Positions 13,364-20,795 of a DNA stretch of 21,310 bases are shown here, piece after piece. The stretch is from DATEZO01 sp035255485 (GTDB lineage Bacteria > Pseudomonadota > Gammaproteobacteria > Burkholderiales > Burkholderiaceae_D), in assembly GCA_035255485.1 (NCBI GenBank), contig DATEZO010000195.1:1-21310 (forward strand), in the 5' to 3' direction. Both the position numbers and the translations under genes were made by a program. The notes below the pieces were generated by a model. It made no database searches. It was not told where the DNA came from and saw only the letters and a program-made list of their open reading frames with translations. The number at the start of each line of letters is the position of its first letter. Positions within the stretch are counted from its first letter, which is position 1.

Positions 13364-14209
13364 TCAGGCTGCCTTTGGCGCCAGGCGTCCTGTAATTTCC
13401 TTGCGATACCGGTTCAGGTCCTGCACCGATGCAAAAGTGCGCTCGAACAGCAGCGACAGATTATGCAGAATCCGGTCAACCACTTTTTTTTCCCAGTCGC
13501 CATCAAACCGGATCTGAGTATCGAGCCAGCGTTCCAGCCAGTCGGGGTCGGGCAGGCGCGACTGTACGGTATCGTTCGGAAACAGCGCCTGATTCACGTG
13601 CAGGTTGGTCGGATGCAAGGGCTTTTCGGTGCGGTGGGCCGAAGCCATCAACACCCCGATCTTGGCGAATGCGGCGCGCGCACGATCGCCGGCCTCGGCC
13701 AGGGCTTTTTTCATGTAACGCAGATAGGCGCCGCCATGCCGGGCTTCATCCTGGCTGATGGTCTTGTAAATTTGCTTGATGACCGGTTCGGTATGCCAGT
13801 CCGATGCGCAGCGATACCAGTGATTCAGGCGGATTTCGCCGCAAAAATGCAGCATCAGCGTTTCCAGCGGCGGTGCCGGATCGAATTCGAAGCGGACGTT
13901 CTGCAATTCTGCTTCCGTGGGCACCAGATCGGGACGGAAACGACGCAGATATTCCATCAACACCAGCGAATGTTTTTGTTCCTCGAAAAACCAGATCGAT
14001 ATGAACGCCGAAAAATCGCTGTCACCGCGATTGTCACGCAGGAACATTTCCGTGGCAGGTAATGCCGACCATTCGGTAATCGCGTTCATCCTGATGGTTT
14101 GTGCTTGTTCATCGCTAAGCTTCGCCGGATCGAATGTATCCCATGGAATATCCTTCTCCATATTCCAGCGGACTTGCTCAAGCGACTTAAACAGTTCTGG
14201 ATACAGCAT
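13364..14209 (-). CDS. Ferritin-like diiron protein
   Basis: This is a 281-residue soluble protein of the ferritin-like superfamily. Carboxylate and histidine ligands for a diiron site can be read off: E46 (TEW), E77 and H80 in EEQKH, E125 in GEI, and E155 and H158 in DEARH. This is the E...ExxH...E...ExxH pattern in a four-helix bundle. The DEARH-GAYLRYMKKAL block recalls acyl-ACP desaturases and related oxygenases more than iron-storage ferritins. An oxidase or oxygenase role is therefore likelier than storage, but the substrate cannot be told. It is widely kept in Burkholderiales as far as I recall. The gene diverges from the MFS transporter, with 131 bases between them. Confidence 0.8.
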   Translation of the reverse strand: MLYPELFKSLEQVRWNMEKDIPWDTFDPAKLSDEQAQTIRMNAITEWSALPATEMFLRDNRGDSDFSAFISIWFFEEQKHSLVLMEYLRRFRPDLVPTEAELQNVRFEFDPAPPLETLMLHFCGEIRLNHWYRCASDWHTEPVIKQIYKTISQDEARHGGAYLRYMKKALAEAGDRARAAFAKIGVLMASAHRTEKPLHPTNLHVNQALFPNDTVQSRLPDPDWLERWLDTQIRFDGDWEKKVVDRILHNLSLLFERTFASVQDLNRYRKEITGRLAPKAA

Positions 14210-14222
14210 ATGCGCCTTGAAT

Positions 14223-14247
14223 TTAGGTAAGCTCTTGATTTTACCAA
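14223..14247. promoter_or_regulatory. Possible operator dyad between divergent genes
   Basis: TTAGGTAA (14223-14230) and TTACCAA (14241-14247) form an imperfect dyad whose half-sites are about 18 bases apart. It lies 14 bases upstream of the ferritin-like ATG, in the 131-base divergent region shared with the MFS gene. It overlaps TAAAAT on the minus strand, a possible -10 element. The evidence is weak; I list it only as a candidate protein-binding site. Confidence 0.25.
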
Positions 14248-14340
14248 GCTTTCCGATGTCTTTCAGAGCCCCGGCCGTTCCAGATCATGGCAGGCAGGAT
14301 AACATTGGCAAGATGCAAAACCGTCACGGAAGTGTTTCCC

Positions 14341-15534
14341 ATGCCTGACATTTCATCCTCACGATCCGCTACACGCATGCCTGTCACCGTATGGCTATTG
14401 GGGCTGGTCAGCATGCTGATGGATATCTCTTCGGAAATGATCCACGGCTTGCTGCCCGTGTTCATGGTGACCGTTCTTGGCGCCAGCGCCACTACGATCG
14501 GTGCGATCGAAGGCGTGGCAGAAGCGACCGCGCTGATCGTCAAGGTATTTTCCGGCGTTATCAGCGATTTTTTCGGCAAGCGCAAATTACTCGCCGGACT
14601 GGGTTATGGGCTGGCAGCGCTCACCAAGCCGATGTTTGCACTGGCGGCCAGCACCGACTGGATCCTTACCGCCCGCTTCGTTGACCGTATCGGCAAGGGT
14701 ATCCGGGGTGCACCGCGCGATGCGCTGATTACCGATGTAACACCGCCTGGCCTGCGCGGCGCCGCCTTCGGATTACGCCAGGCGCTGGACACGGTCGGGG
14801 CCTTTGCCGGCCCGCTCCTGGCAATGGGATTGATGCTGCTGTGGTCGAATGATTTTCGCGCGGTATTCTGGGTCGCGGTCATCCCGGCATTTCTGGCGCT
14901 GGCGATGCTGGTGTTGGGCGTACGCGAACCGGCATCAATTGCGCGCAGCAGCAACCGCGCCTTTCCGATTTCACGCCAGGCATTGCACAAGCTCTCGAGT
15001 GACTACTGGTGGGTAGTTGCAGTGGGCGCGGCATTGACGCTGGCGCGTTTTTCGGAAGCATTCCTGATATTACGTGCACAACAGGCTGGCGTGGCGCTCG
15101 CATTCATTCCCATGGTGCTGATTGTAATGAATGTCGTTTATGCCGCCTGCGCGTATCCCTTCGGCATCCTGGCGGACAAAATGCGCCACGGCATATTGCT
15201 GGGTTTCGGCATCCTGCCGCTGATTACCGCCGATCTGCTGCTGGCGCATGGTAGCCAGCTACCCTGGCTCGGCGCCGGGCTGGTGTTCTGGGGCATCCAC
15301 ATGGCGGCCACGCAAGGTTTGCTGGCCGCCATGGTGGCCGATACCGCGCCTGAAGAACTGCGCGGCACGGCATTCGGCCTGTTCAATCTTGCGAGCGGGC
15401 TGGCGATGCTGATTGCAAGCACACTGGCGGGGCTATTGTGGGACCGGCTCGGTGCATCCGTAACGTTTTATACTGGTGCGATGTTTGCCGGCATCGCATT
15501 AATGTTGCTGTTGCTGCATAAAAATGCGCGTTGA
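14341..15534 (+). CDS. MFS transporter, substrate unknown
   Basis: This is a 397-residue membrane protein with about twelve helices and major facilitator features. The loop after helix 2 contains SDFFGKRKLLAGLGYGLAAL, resembling the MFS motif A (G-x-x-x-D-x-x-G-R/K-R/K). The loop region FVDRIGKGIRGAPRDALITD with LRGAAFGLRQALDTVGAFAG is typical of a subgroup of uncharacterised MFS permeases. The second half repeats the loop as PFGILADKMRHG. Substrate is not deducible. I start at 14341 (MPDISSS), with GGAAG 8 bases upstream. An ATG at 14377 is nearer the first helix and could also serve. The gene is a single unit between two minus-strand genes. Confidence 0.85.
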   Translation: MPDISSSRSATRMPVTVWLLGLVSMLMDISSEMIHGLLPVFMVTVLGASATTIGAIEGVAEATALIVKVFSGVISDFFGKRKLLAGLGYGLAALTKPMFALAASTDWILTARFVDRIGKGIRGAPRDALITDVTPPGLRGAAFGLRQALDTVGAFAGPLLAMGLMLLWSNDFRAVFWVAVIPAFLALAMLVLGVREPASIARSSNRAFPISRQALHKLSSDYWWVVAVGAALTLARFSEAFLILRAQQAGVALAFIPMVLIVMNVVYAACAYPFGILADKMRHGILLGFGILPLITADLLLAHGSQLPWLGAGLVFWGIHMAATQGLLAAMVADTAPEELRGTAFGLFNLASGLAMLIASTLAGLLWDRLGASVTFYTGAMFAGIALMLLLLHKNAR

Positions 15535-15576
15535 TACTCGCCCCGCGCATCTTCGCAGCGTCGGCTCTACTCAATC

Positions 15577-16242
15577 TCAGGCGGCAGGCGACGACTTGCG
15601 CTTGCGTGCCGTGCTGTGGGAGGATTTCGCAGCCGGCTTCCTTGCCGTTTTTTTGGGTTCAGGTGGCATGCTGGCGTTCACTGCCTGCGCAAATTGATCC
15701 TGCAGCAAGTTCCACCACGCCGCAGGATTGACCATCTGGGAAGCAAGATTGCCAGCATCGAACTGTGATGCCGATCCGTGCTGCGTTTCAGGTGTGGGTG
15801 CCGGAGTAGACTCGATGCGCGATTCATTGCCCGTTTGCCACCAGGCACCGGCTCTTTGCGGCTGTTCTTTGCTGGCTTCGGCAGTCGGTTGAGGTGCCGG
15901 CGAAAACGGGGAGATGAATCCGCCCGGTTGCGTATCCACATGGGATTTGGCTGTCGCCCCCAGCGTTTCGCTCATCGAGCGCAGGGTGGCAATCGTCGCG
16001 CCCTGCACTTCCAGTGCCTGTATCGTGCCGCGCAACATGTTCATGTTCATGTTCAGCCACGATTCCACTGCTTTCAGATCCGTAATCTGTTTGTTGATTT
16101 CATCGACAGATAAGGTCGGCATCACCATGCCGGGAATGCCGACACCGGGAACATTCATGCCGCCCCACAGATTTTTGACAAATTCCAGCGTATCCGTCAT
16201 GGCATTCATGCCGGGGATACTGGACATATTCGATTTTGGCAT
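15577..16242 (-). CDS. phaM: PhaM-type polyhydroxyalkanoate granule regulatory protein
   Basis: This is a 221-residue protein with an N-terminal TDTLEFVKNLWGGM block, then TLSVDEINKQITDLKAVESWL and MLRGTIQALEVQGATIATL. A long linker rich in Pro, Gln and Ser follows, and then a lysine-rich tail with KKTARKPAAK and TARKRK. This matches PhaM-family proteins. In Ralstonia eutropha PhaM activates PHA synthase and tethers granules to DNA through such a basic tail. GGAGA lies 6 bases before the ATG at 16242. No phaCAB genes are in the window, so granule formation in this organism is inferred. It is encoded in the same direction as the binding protein upstream, 101 bases away. Confidence 0.82.
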   Translation of the reverse strand: MPKSNMSSIPGMNAMTDTLEFVKNLWGGMNVPGVGIPGMVMPTLSVDEINKQITDLKAVESWLNMNMNMLRGTIQALEVQGATIATLRSMSETLGATAKSHVDTQPGGFISPFSPAPQPTAEASKEQPQRAGAWWQTGNESRIESTPAPTPETQHGSASQFDAGNLASQMVNPAAWWNLLQDQFAQAVNASMPPEPKKTARKPAAKSSHSTARKRKSSPAA

Positions 16243-16343
16243 CGCATCTCTCCATCAACAAGCTGTTTAAAGCGTAGCAGATAAATGCGTCGAATAGAAT
16301 GTCGAATCTCAAATTACCTGAAGGCCTGGCGCAAGCTGTCTGC

Positions 16344-17633
16344 TCATTCTGGCCGTTGCATCCTGCAAGTCGTCGGCATTTCGGTGGCTGCTGCCGGCAG
16401 GTACTTTTCCGTCTTGAAGCCGTAGCCGCTGCCCTCGTTATCAAACCGGATGTTGCCGTCCGCCAGTTTCTGCATCACCGATACATACAGTGGCTGGATC
16501 AGTTGATGATCAGCGGCGCGCATAGTTGCATCGTGGAAGGCATTATGGAAACGGGCGCCTTCCAGCGCTTTCGCCACCGCTGCCGCTTCGGTGGTTTGCG
16601 CTTTTTCGATGGCAGTCGCCAGCATCTCGATCATGACATGCATGCGCAAGTGCACATAATCATCCTTCGGTTGCGGATAGCGTTGCCGGAACGACTGATA
16701 GAACGCATCGCTGTTCGACTTGCCGGTGCCGCCGGCATTCGGATGCCACTCCGCAACTGCCCGCACCCGGCCCACGCCGGCATCGCCGATCGCTGCTGGC
16801 GCGCCCAGGCCATTGCCATAGAAGGTATAGAATTTTGCGCTCAATCCCGCTTCCCTGGCGGCCTTGACCAGGAGCGTCAGGTCATTGCCCCAGTTGCCGG
16901 TCACCACGGCATCCGCGCCACTGGCCTTGATCTTGGCAATATAAGGTGCAAAATCCTTGATCTTGCCGATGGGATGCAATTCGTCGCCGACGATTTCAAT
17001 ATCCGGCCGCTTCGTCGCCAGCTGGGTGCGCGCCGCTTTCGCTACCAGGCGTCCAAAGCTGTAGTCCTGCCCGATCAGGTACACGCGCTTTGCGCGCGCA
17101 TCATCCTTGATGACTTCAGTCAGCGCATGCATGCGCATGTCAGCGTTGGCATCGAAGCGAAAATGCCAGTAGCTGCATTTTTCATTGGTCAAGGCAGGGT
17201 CCACTGCTGAATAATTCAGAAACAGCACACGGTGACCCGGCTCGCGCGCATTGTGCTTGTTGACTGCGTCGATCAATGCCGCCGCTACCGCCGAGCTGTT
17301 ACCCTGCACGATAAAGGGAATTTGCTGATCGGTCAGTTGCCTGAATTCAACCAGCGATTCTTCGACGCCTTGCTTGTTGTCGAACGTGGTCAAGGCAAGG
17401 AGATGTTTGCCATCCGGCAATTTGACGCCGCCGTGTGCATTGACATGCTCGATGGCAAGTTGCAGATTCCGCACCACCGCCTCGCCCGCATTCGCAAACG
17501 AACCGGACAAGCCGTCGATCATGCCGATCCGGATCGGTGTGCCGTTGTCGGCGGCATGGCCGGCATTGCAGGCGGCAGCAATGGTGAGAGAAAGCAAGGC
17601 TTTGAAACAGGATGTAAAGATGGCTGTTTTCAC
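16344..17633 (-). CDS. Branched-chain amino acid type ABC substrate-binding protein (orphan)
   Basis: This is a 429-residue periplasmic binding protein of the LivK type (Peripla_BP_6). It has a signal peptide (KTAIFTSCFKALLSLTIAAA then AGHA) followed by PIRIGMIDGLSGSFANAGEA. Lobe motifs include FIVQGNSSAVAAALIDAV and RVYLIGQDYSFGR, plus the C-terminal KLADGNIRFDNEGSGYGFKT. I choose the GTG at 17633, because it puts the positively charged start directly before the hydrophobic leader with GAGA upstream. The ATG at 17660 would add nine residues (MCDFHEKTT). The frame remains open to 18338, but that part is antisense to the next gene. No permease or ATPase gene is near, and the ligand is unknown. 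Confidence 0.88.
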   Translation of the reverse strand: MKTAIFTSCFKALLSLTIAAACNAGHAADNGTPIRIGMIDGLSGSFANAGEAVVRNLQLAIEHVNAHGGVKLPDGKHLLALTTFDNKQGVEESLVEFRQLTDQQIPFIVQGNSSAVAAALIDAVNKHNAREPGHRVLFLNYSAVDPALTNEKCSYWHFRFDANADMRMHALTEVIKDDARAKRVYLIGQDYSFGRLVAKAARTQLATKRPDIEIVGDELHPIGKIKDFAPYIAKIKASGADAVVTGNWGNDLTLLVKAAREAGLSAKFYTFYGNGLGAPAAIGDAGVGRVRAVAEWHPNAGGTGKSNSDAFYQSFRQRYPQPKDDYVHLRMHVMIEMLATAIEKAQTTEAAAVAKALEGARFHNAFHDATMRAADHQLIQPLYVSVMQKLADGNIRFDNEGSGYGFKTEKYLPAAATEMPTTCRMQRPE

Positions 17634-17732
17634 TGTCGTTTTCTCGTGAAAATCGCACATTGTACGCCAGCGAAATAGCCCGCCGGCACCAGCGGATGTC
17701 CGATACGGCGCCGATATGTTTACACTAGCGGC

Positions 17733-18902
17733 ATGCCCGATACTAGCAAGATGCCTGATTCCACGATTGCCCGACAAACGCCCGCCCGCGCCTCTTCCCT
17801 GCCGCGCTGGACGGTGCTGTGCATCGCGTCGATCCTGCTGCACGCGCTGGCGATCGAATGGGCGGGCGGCCATATCCGCCTGCCATCGCTGCGGCAGCAC
17901 GGCGACGCGGTCATGGTTGCGGTATTGCATCCCGCACCTGCGCCGCGCCCCGATCCGGTAAGCGAACCGGCACGGCCGGCGGCGCCAAAGCCGAAGCCAA
18001 AGCCGCGCCCGAAACCGCACCGCTCCCCTGCGCCACCGTCTGCCGCGCCAGTCGAGGTCGCGCCCGCGACATTCGCGCTTGCCGATACGGATACTGCCGC
18101 GCCGCCTTTTGAATCCGACTACGCCGGCATGGAAGCGCCCGGCACCAGCGTTGAAACCGCACTCCCGCTGGACGGACCGGACGAGGCAAAACAAGCCGAA
18201 GAAGCGATTGCCCGCGACACATCGGCGGCGACACCTGCCAAAATCGACCCGCCACCATCGGTGACACTGAAATACGATGTCCAGACAACGCCGCATGAAG
18301 GCAATCCGATGTACGGCCATGGCACCATCACCTGGCAAAACAGCGGAAACGCCTATGCGATCAACGGCGATGCCGGCATCCTGTTCATCAATGCGCTGAC
18401 ATTCAGCAGCGAGGGCAGCATCGATGCATCCGGCATCACGCCGACGCTATATAGCGAAAAGCGGTTCCGCCGTCCGGAAACCAATACGCATTTCCAGCGC
18501 GAACGCAATATCATCAGCTTTTCCGCCTCCACCGTCAGCTATCCGCGCCAGGGTGGCGAGCAGGATCGCGCCAGCATCATCTGGCAACTGGCCGGCATCG
18601 GCCGCGGCGATAGCGGAAAATTCACGCCCGGCGCCCAGATCGAGATTTTCGTCGCTGGCGTGCGCGACGGCGAAACCTGGCGCATTCACGTCATCGGGCA
18701 GGAACAGATCAACACCGGCGTCGGCCAGCTGAGCGCATGGCATGTGGTGCGCGCGCCCCGCCCCGGCTCCTACGACCAGCAGCTCGATATCTGGCTGGCG
18801 CCGCAGCACGAATGGTATCCGGTCAAGCTGCGCTACACCGAAACCAACGGCGACTGTCTTGACATGTCGCTCTCCGCCATCAACATTGCCGCTGCGCATT
18901 GA
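17733..18902 (+). CDS. DUF3108 protein with TonB-like N-terminus
   Basis: This is a 389-residue inner-membrane-anchored periplasmic protein. A short cytoplasmic head is followed by one helix (about 26-43, WTVLCIASILLHALAIEW) carrying S33 and H37. Then come VAVLHPAPAP and a Pro-Lys spacer (about 67-103, with PKPKPKPRPKP), an acidic Ala-rich linker, and from about residue 178 a beta-rich DUF3108 domain. Domain blocks include YSEKRFRRPETNTHF, GGEQDRASIIWQLAG and DIWLAPQHEWYPVKLRY. The first 100 residues look like a TonB energy-transducing module (S-x3-H helix and Pro-Lys rod), while the TonB C-terminal domain is replaced by DUF3108. DUF3108 function is unknown. A paralog follows after 28 bases. 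Confidence 0.85.
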   Translation: MPDTSKMPDSTIARQTPARASSLPRWTVLCIASILLHALAIEWAGGHIRLPSLRQHGDAVMVAVLHPAPAPRPDPVSEPARPAAPKPKPKPRPKPHRSPAPPSAAPVEVAPATFALADTDTAAPPFESDYAGMEAPGTSVETALPLDGPDEAKQAEEAIARDTSAATPAKIDPPPSVTLKYDVQTTPHEGNPMYGHGTITWQNSGNAYAINGDAGILFINALTFSSEGSIDASGITPTLYSEKRFRRPETNTHFQRERNIISFSASTVSYPRQGGEQDRASIIWQLAGIGRGDSGKFTPGAQIEIFVAGVRDGETWRIHVIGQEQINTGVGQLSAWHVVRAPRPGSYDQQLDIWLAPQHEWYPVKLRYTETNGDCLDMSLSAINIAAAH

Positions 18903-18930
18903 CGCCGCCGCATCCCCTATTGCCATCATC

Positions 18931-19680
18931 ATGAAGATCTGCCGTTTCTTGCGCAACGCCCTTCTCGCCACCATCCTCTCCAGCGCCTGGCCGGCAATGG
19001 CACAGGACCATGCAGCGACCAGGTACAAGGTCAACCTGCCGCCTTCTGCCGAGCTGGGTTACGTGGTCAACGCCCGGCAGAGCGGTTTTGCGATCGAAGG
19101 CAATGCACGCGTGGCATGGCACGCCGCGAGCGGCCAGTTCACGCTGGAAACGGAAATGCGCGCCATGCTGCTCGGTAAAATCATGGATGCGAAAACCGAA
19201 GGCGTTATCGACGAATATGGATTGGCGCCGGTCGCCTCCAGTGAAAAGCGCTTCCGCAAGCAGCCGACCACGGTGTCCTTCGATCGCGAGGCAAAGGTCA
19301 TCCGCTTTTCCGGGTCGGACGCAACCTACCCGATCAAGGGCGGCGAACAAGACCGCAACAGCGCGATATGGCAACTGATTGCCGTCGCACGCGCCGCGCC
19401 GGCAAAATTCCGGCCCGGCTCGGAGTGGACGTTTTTCGTGGCTGGCCAGCGCGATGCCGAACCGTGGGTTTTCCGGGTCGCTGAGCACGAAAAGATCCAG
19501 ACTCCGCTGGGCGACCTGCAAGCCTTGCATGTGGTCAAGGCTGCGCCGGTCCAGACCCAGAAAATCGACATCTGGCTGGCGCCATCGCTGGAATGGTATC
19601 CGGCGCGCCTGCGCTATACGGACCCGGACGGCGATTTCATCGAGCAGTCGCTGGTGAGCATGGCGAAAAAGCCGGCCTGA
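18931..19680 (+). CDS. Secreted DUF3108 protein (paralog of preceding gene)
   Basis: This is a 249-residue exported protein with a signal peptide (KICRFLRNALLATILSSAWPAMA) directly followed by a DUF3108 domain. It shares many blocks with the gene before it: SSEKRFRKQPTTVSF, YPIKGGEQDRNSAIWQL, FFVAGQRDAEPWVFRV, DIWLAPSLEWYPARLRY and DPDGDFIEQSL. The two genes are therefore tandem paralogs, one membrane-anchored and one free in the periplasm. Function is unknown; the domain's long beta-strands would suit binding of a lipid or cell-wall component, which is speculation. The start at 18931 is set by the signal peptide; there is no clear ribosome site. Only 28 bases separate it from the preceding stop. 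Confidence 0.85.
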   Translation: MKICRFLRNALLATILSSAWPAMAQDHAATRYKVNLPPSAELGYVVNARQSGFAIEGNARVAWHAASGQFTLETEMRAMLLGKIMDAKTEGVIDEYGLAPVASSEKRFRKQPTTVSFDREAKVIRFSGSDATYPIKGGEQDRNSAIWQLIAVARAAPAKFRPGSEWTFFVAGQRDAEPWVFRVAEHEKIQTPLGDLQALHVVKAAPVQTQKIDIWLAPSLEWYPARLRYTDPDGDFIEQSLVSMAKKPA

Positions 19681-19726
19681 GAAATGAATAATTCCAATAT
19701 CACTTTCAACGCAAGACGGGAACATC

Positions 19727-20443
19727 ATGACACCTTCATCCAGCGCGCTGGTGCTGTTCAGCGGCGGCCAGGATTCCGCCACCTGCCTGGCATGGGCATT
19801 GTCGCGTTATGCCAAAGTCGAAACCATCGGCTTCGATTACGGGCAGCGGCATGCGATCGAGCTCAGCGTACGTCCGGCATTGCTGCACCAGATGCGCGCC
19901 CTGTCGCCGCAATGGCATGCGCGGCTGGGCGAAGACCACCTGACCGACCTGTCGCTGCTCGGAAAAATCTCCGACACCGCGTTGACGCGGGACACCGAAA
20001 TCGCCATGCAGGCGAACGGCTTGCCGAATACCTTCGTGCCGGGACGCAATCTGATGTTCATGACGGTTGCCGCCGCCGTGGCCTATCGGCGCGGGCTGGA
20101 CGTGCTGGTCGGCGGCATGTGTGAAACCGATTTTTCCGGCTATCCGGACTGTCGCGACGACACCATGAAAGCGCTGCAGGTCGCGCTCAATCTCGGCATG
20201 GCAACGCGCCTGAAGATCGAAACGCCGCTGATGTGGCTCGACAAGGCGGCTACCTGGCAACTGGCGCGCACGCTCGGCGGCGATGCGCTGGTCGATCTGA
20301 TCCGCATGGACACGCATACCTGCTATCGCGGCGAACGCGGCGATTTGCATGACTGGGGCTACGGTTGCGGCAACTGCCCGGCATGCGCACTGCGCGCGCG
20401 CGGCTATCGCGAATTCGCGGCACAGCGTAGCGCGGCCGATTGA
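19727..20443 (+). CDS. queC: 7-cyano-7-deazaguanine synthase QueC
   Basis: This enzyme converts 7-carboxy-7-deazaguanine to preQ0 with ATP and ammonia, for queuosine tRNA modification. The 238-residue protein has the PP-loop SGGQDSATC (residues 12-20), FDYGQRHAIEL, and VPGRNLMFMTVAAAVAY. It also has the GGMCETDFSGYPDCRD block and the zinc-binding cysteines C199, C214, C217 and C220 (TCYRGER and CGNCPAC). Length and motifs are complete. The ATG at 19727 follows GGGA by 6 bases. Other queuosine genes (queD, queE) are not in the window. It is closed by a good intrinsic terminator at 20512, and the paired DUF3108 genes lie just upstream. Confidence 0.97.
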   Translation: MTPSSSALVLFSGGQDSATCLAWALSRYAKVETIGFDYGQRHAIELSVRPALLHQMRALSPQWHARLGEDHLTDLSLLGKISDTALTRDTEIAMQANGLPNTFVPGRNLMFMTVAAAVAYRRGLDVLVGGMCETDFSGYPDCRDDTMKALQVALNLGMATRLKIETPLMWLDKAATWQLARTLGGDALVDLIRMDTHTCYRGERGDLHDWGYGCGNCPACALRARGYREFAAQRSAAD

Positions 20444-20511
20444 GCCTGTTGCAGCGTTGCGGGGGCATATATGGGCCTTTTATATACTCCATGTTGTATT
20501 TTTAAAAAGCC

Positions 20512-20543
20512 GCATGTTCAATGCGTATATTGCATGCTTTTTT
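20512..20543 (+). terminator. Intrinsic terminator of queC
   Basis: GCATG (20512-20516), a TT bulge, CAAT, loop GCGTAT, ATTG and CATGC (20533-20537) build a nine-pair stem. It is followed immediately by six T and TTATTAT... The element lies 69 bases after the queC stop in an AT-rich stretch. It is the clearest factor-independent terminator in the window. Confidence 0.7.
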
Positions 20544-20795
20544 ATTATACTCCCGCATTTTATTGTGACTCCGATGCGCTTGCCCACCCAAGGATGCGAA
20601 CCGCACGCACGGTGCAGGACCGTGTTCGCGCGATCGATGTGACGGATTGATTGCGCTGCGCTCCATCCCTCCAGGCAGGCCACAGGGCGGCAGGGTGTAA
20701 AAGCTGGCGAGGACCGGCACGCTGTAAGCAAATTCGAAGAATCAGGGAGTAGGATATCCCTATCCTGATAACCGACCCGCCGCGCAGACTTGCTC
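20544..20795. other. Gene-free spacer before the phosphoesterase gene
   Basis: The gap between queC (stop 20443) and the next ATG (20796) is 352 bases. After the terminator, about 250 bases contain no convincing reading frame on either strand. There is a 6-bp hairpin at 20608-20624 (CACGGT/ACCGTG, 5-base loop). Near 20741-20769, just before the gene, several overlapping short repeats can form competing stems (AGGATA/TATCCT, ATCAGG/CCTGAT, AGGGA/TCCCT). This may be the promoter and leader of the phosphoesterase. I recognise no tRNA or known riboswitch. Confidence 0.5.

Noticed and set aside
17661..18338. Long open minus-strand extension of the binding-protein frame (664 codons in all).
   Set aside because: It is antisense to the DUF3108 gene, has Arg/Cys/Trp-rich low-complexity composition, and precedes a normal signal peptide.
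18880..19782. 300-codon minus-strand frame opposite the second DUF3108 gene.
   Set aside because: It is antisense to a gene with signal peptide and paralog; composition is that of a reverse-strand shadow.
20585..20615. Minus strand GGTTCGCATCC, like a tRNA T-arm.
   Set aside because: The flanking bases do not form the 5-bp T stem and no acceptor or anticodon arm can be built.
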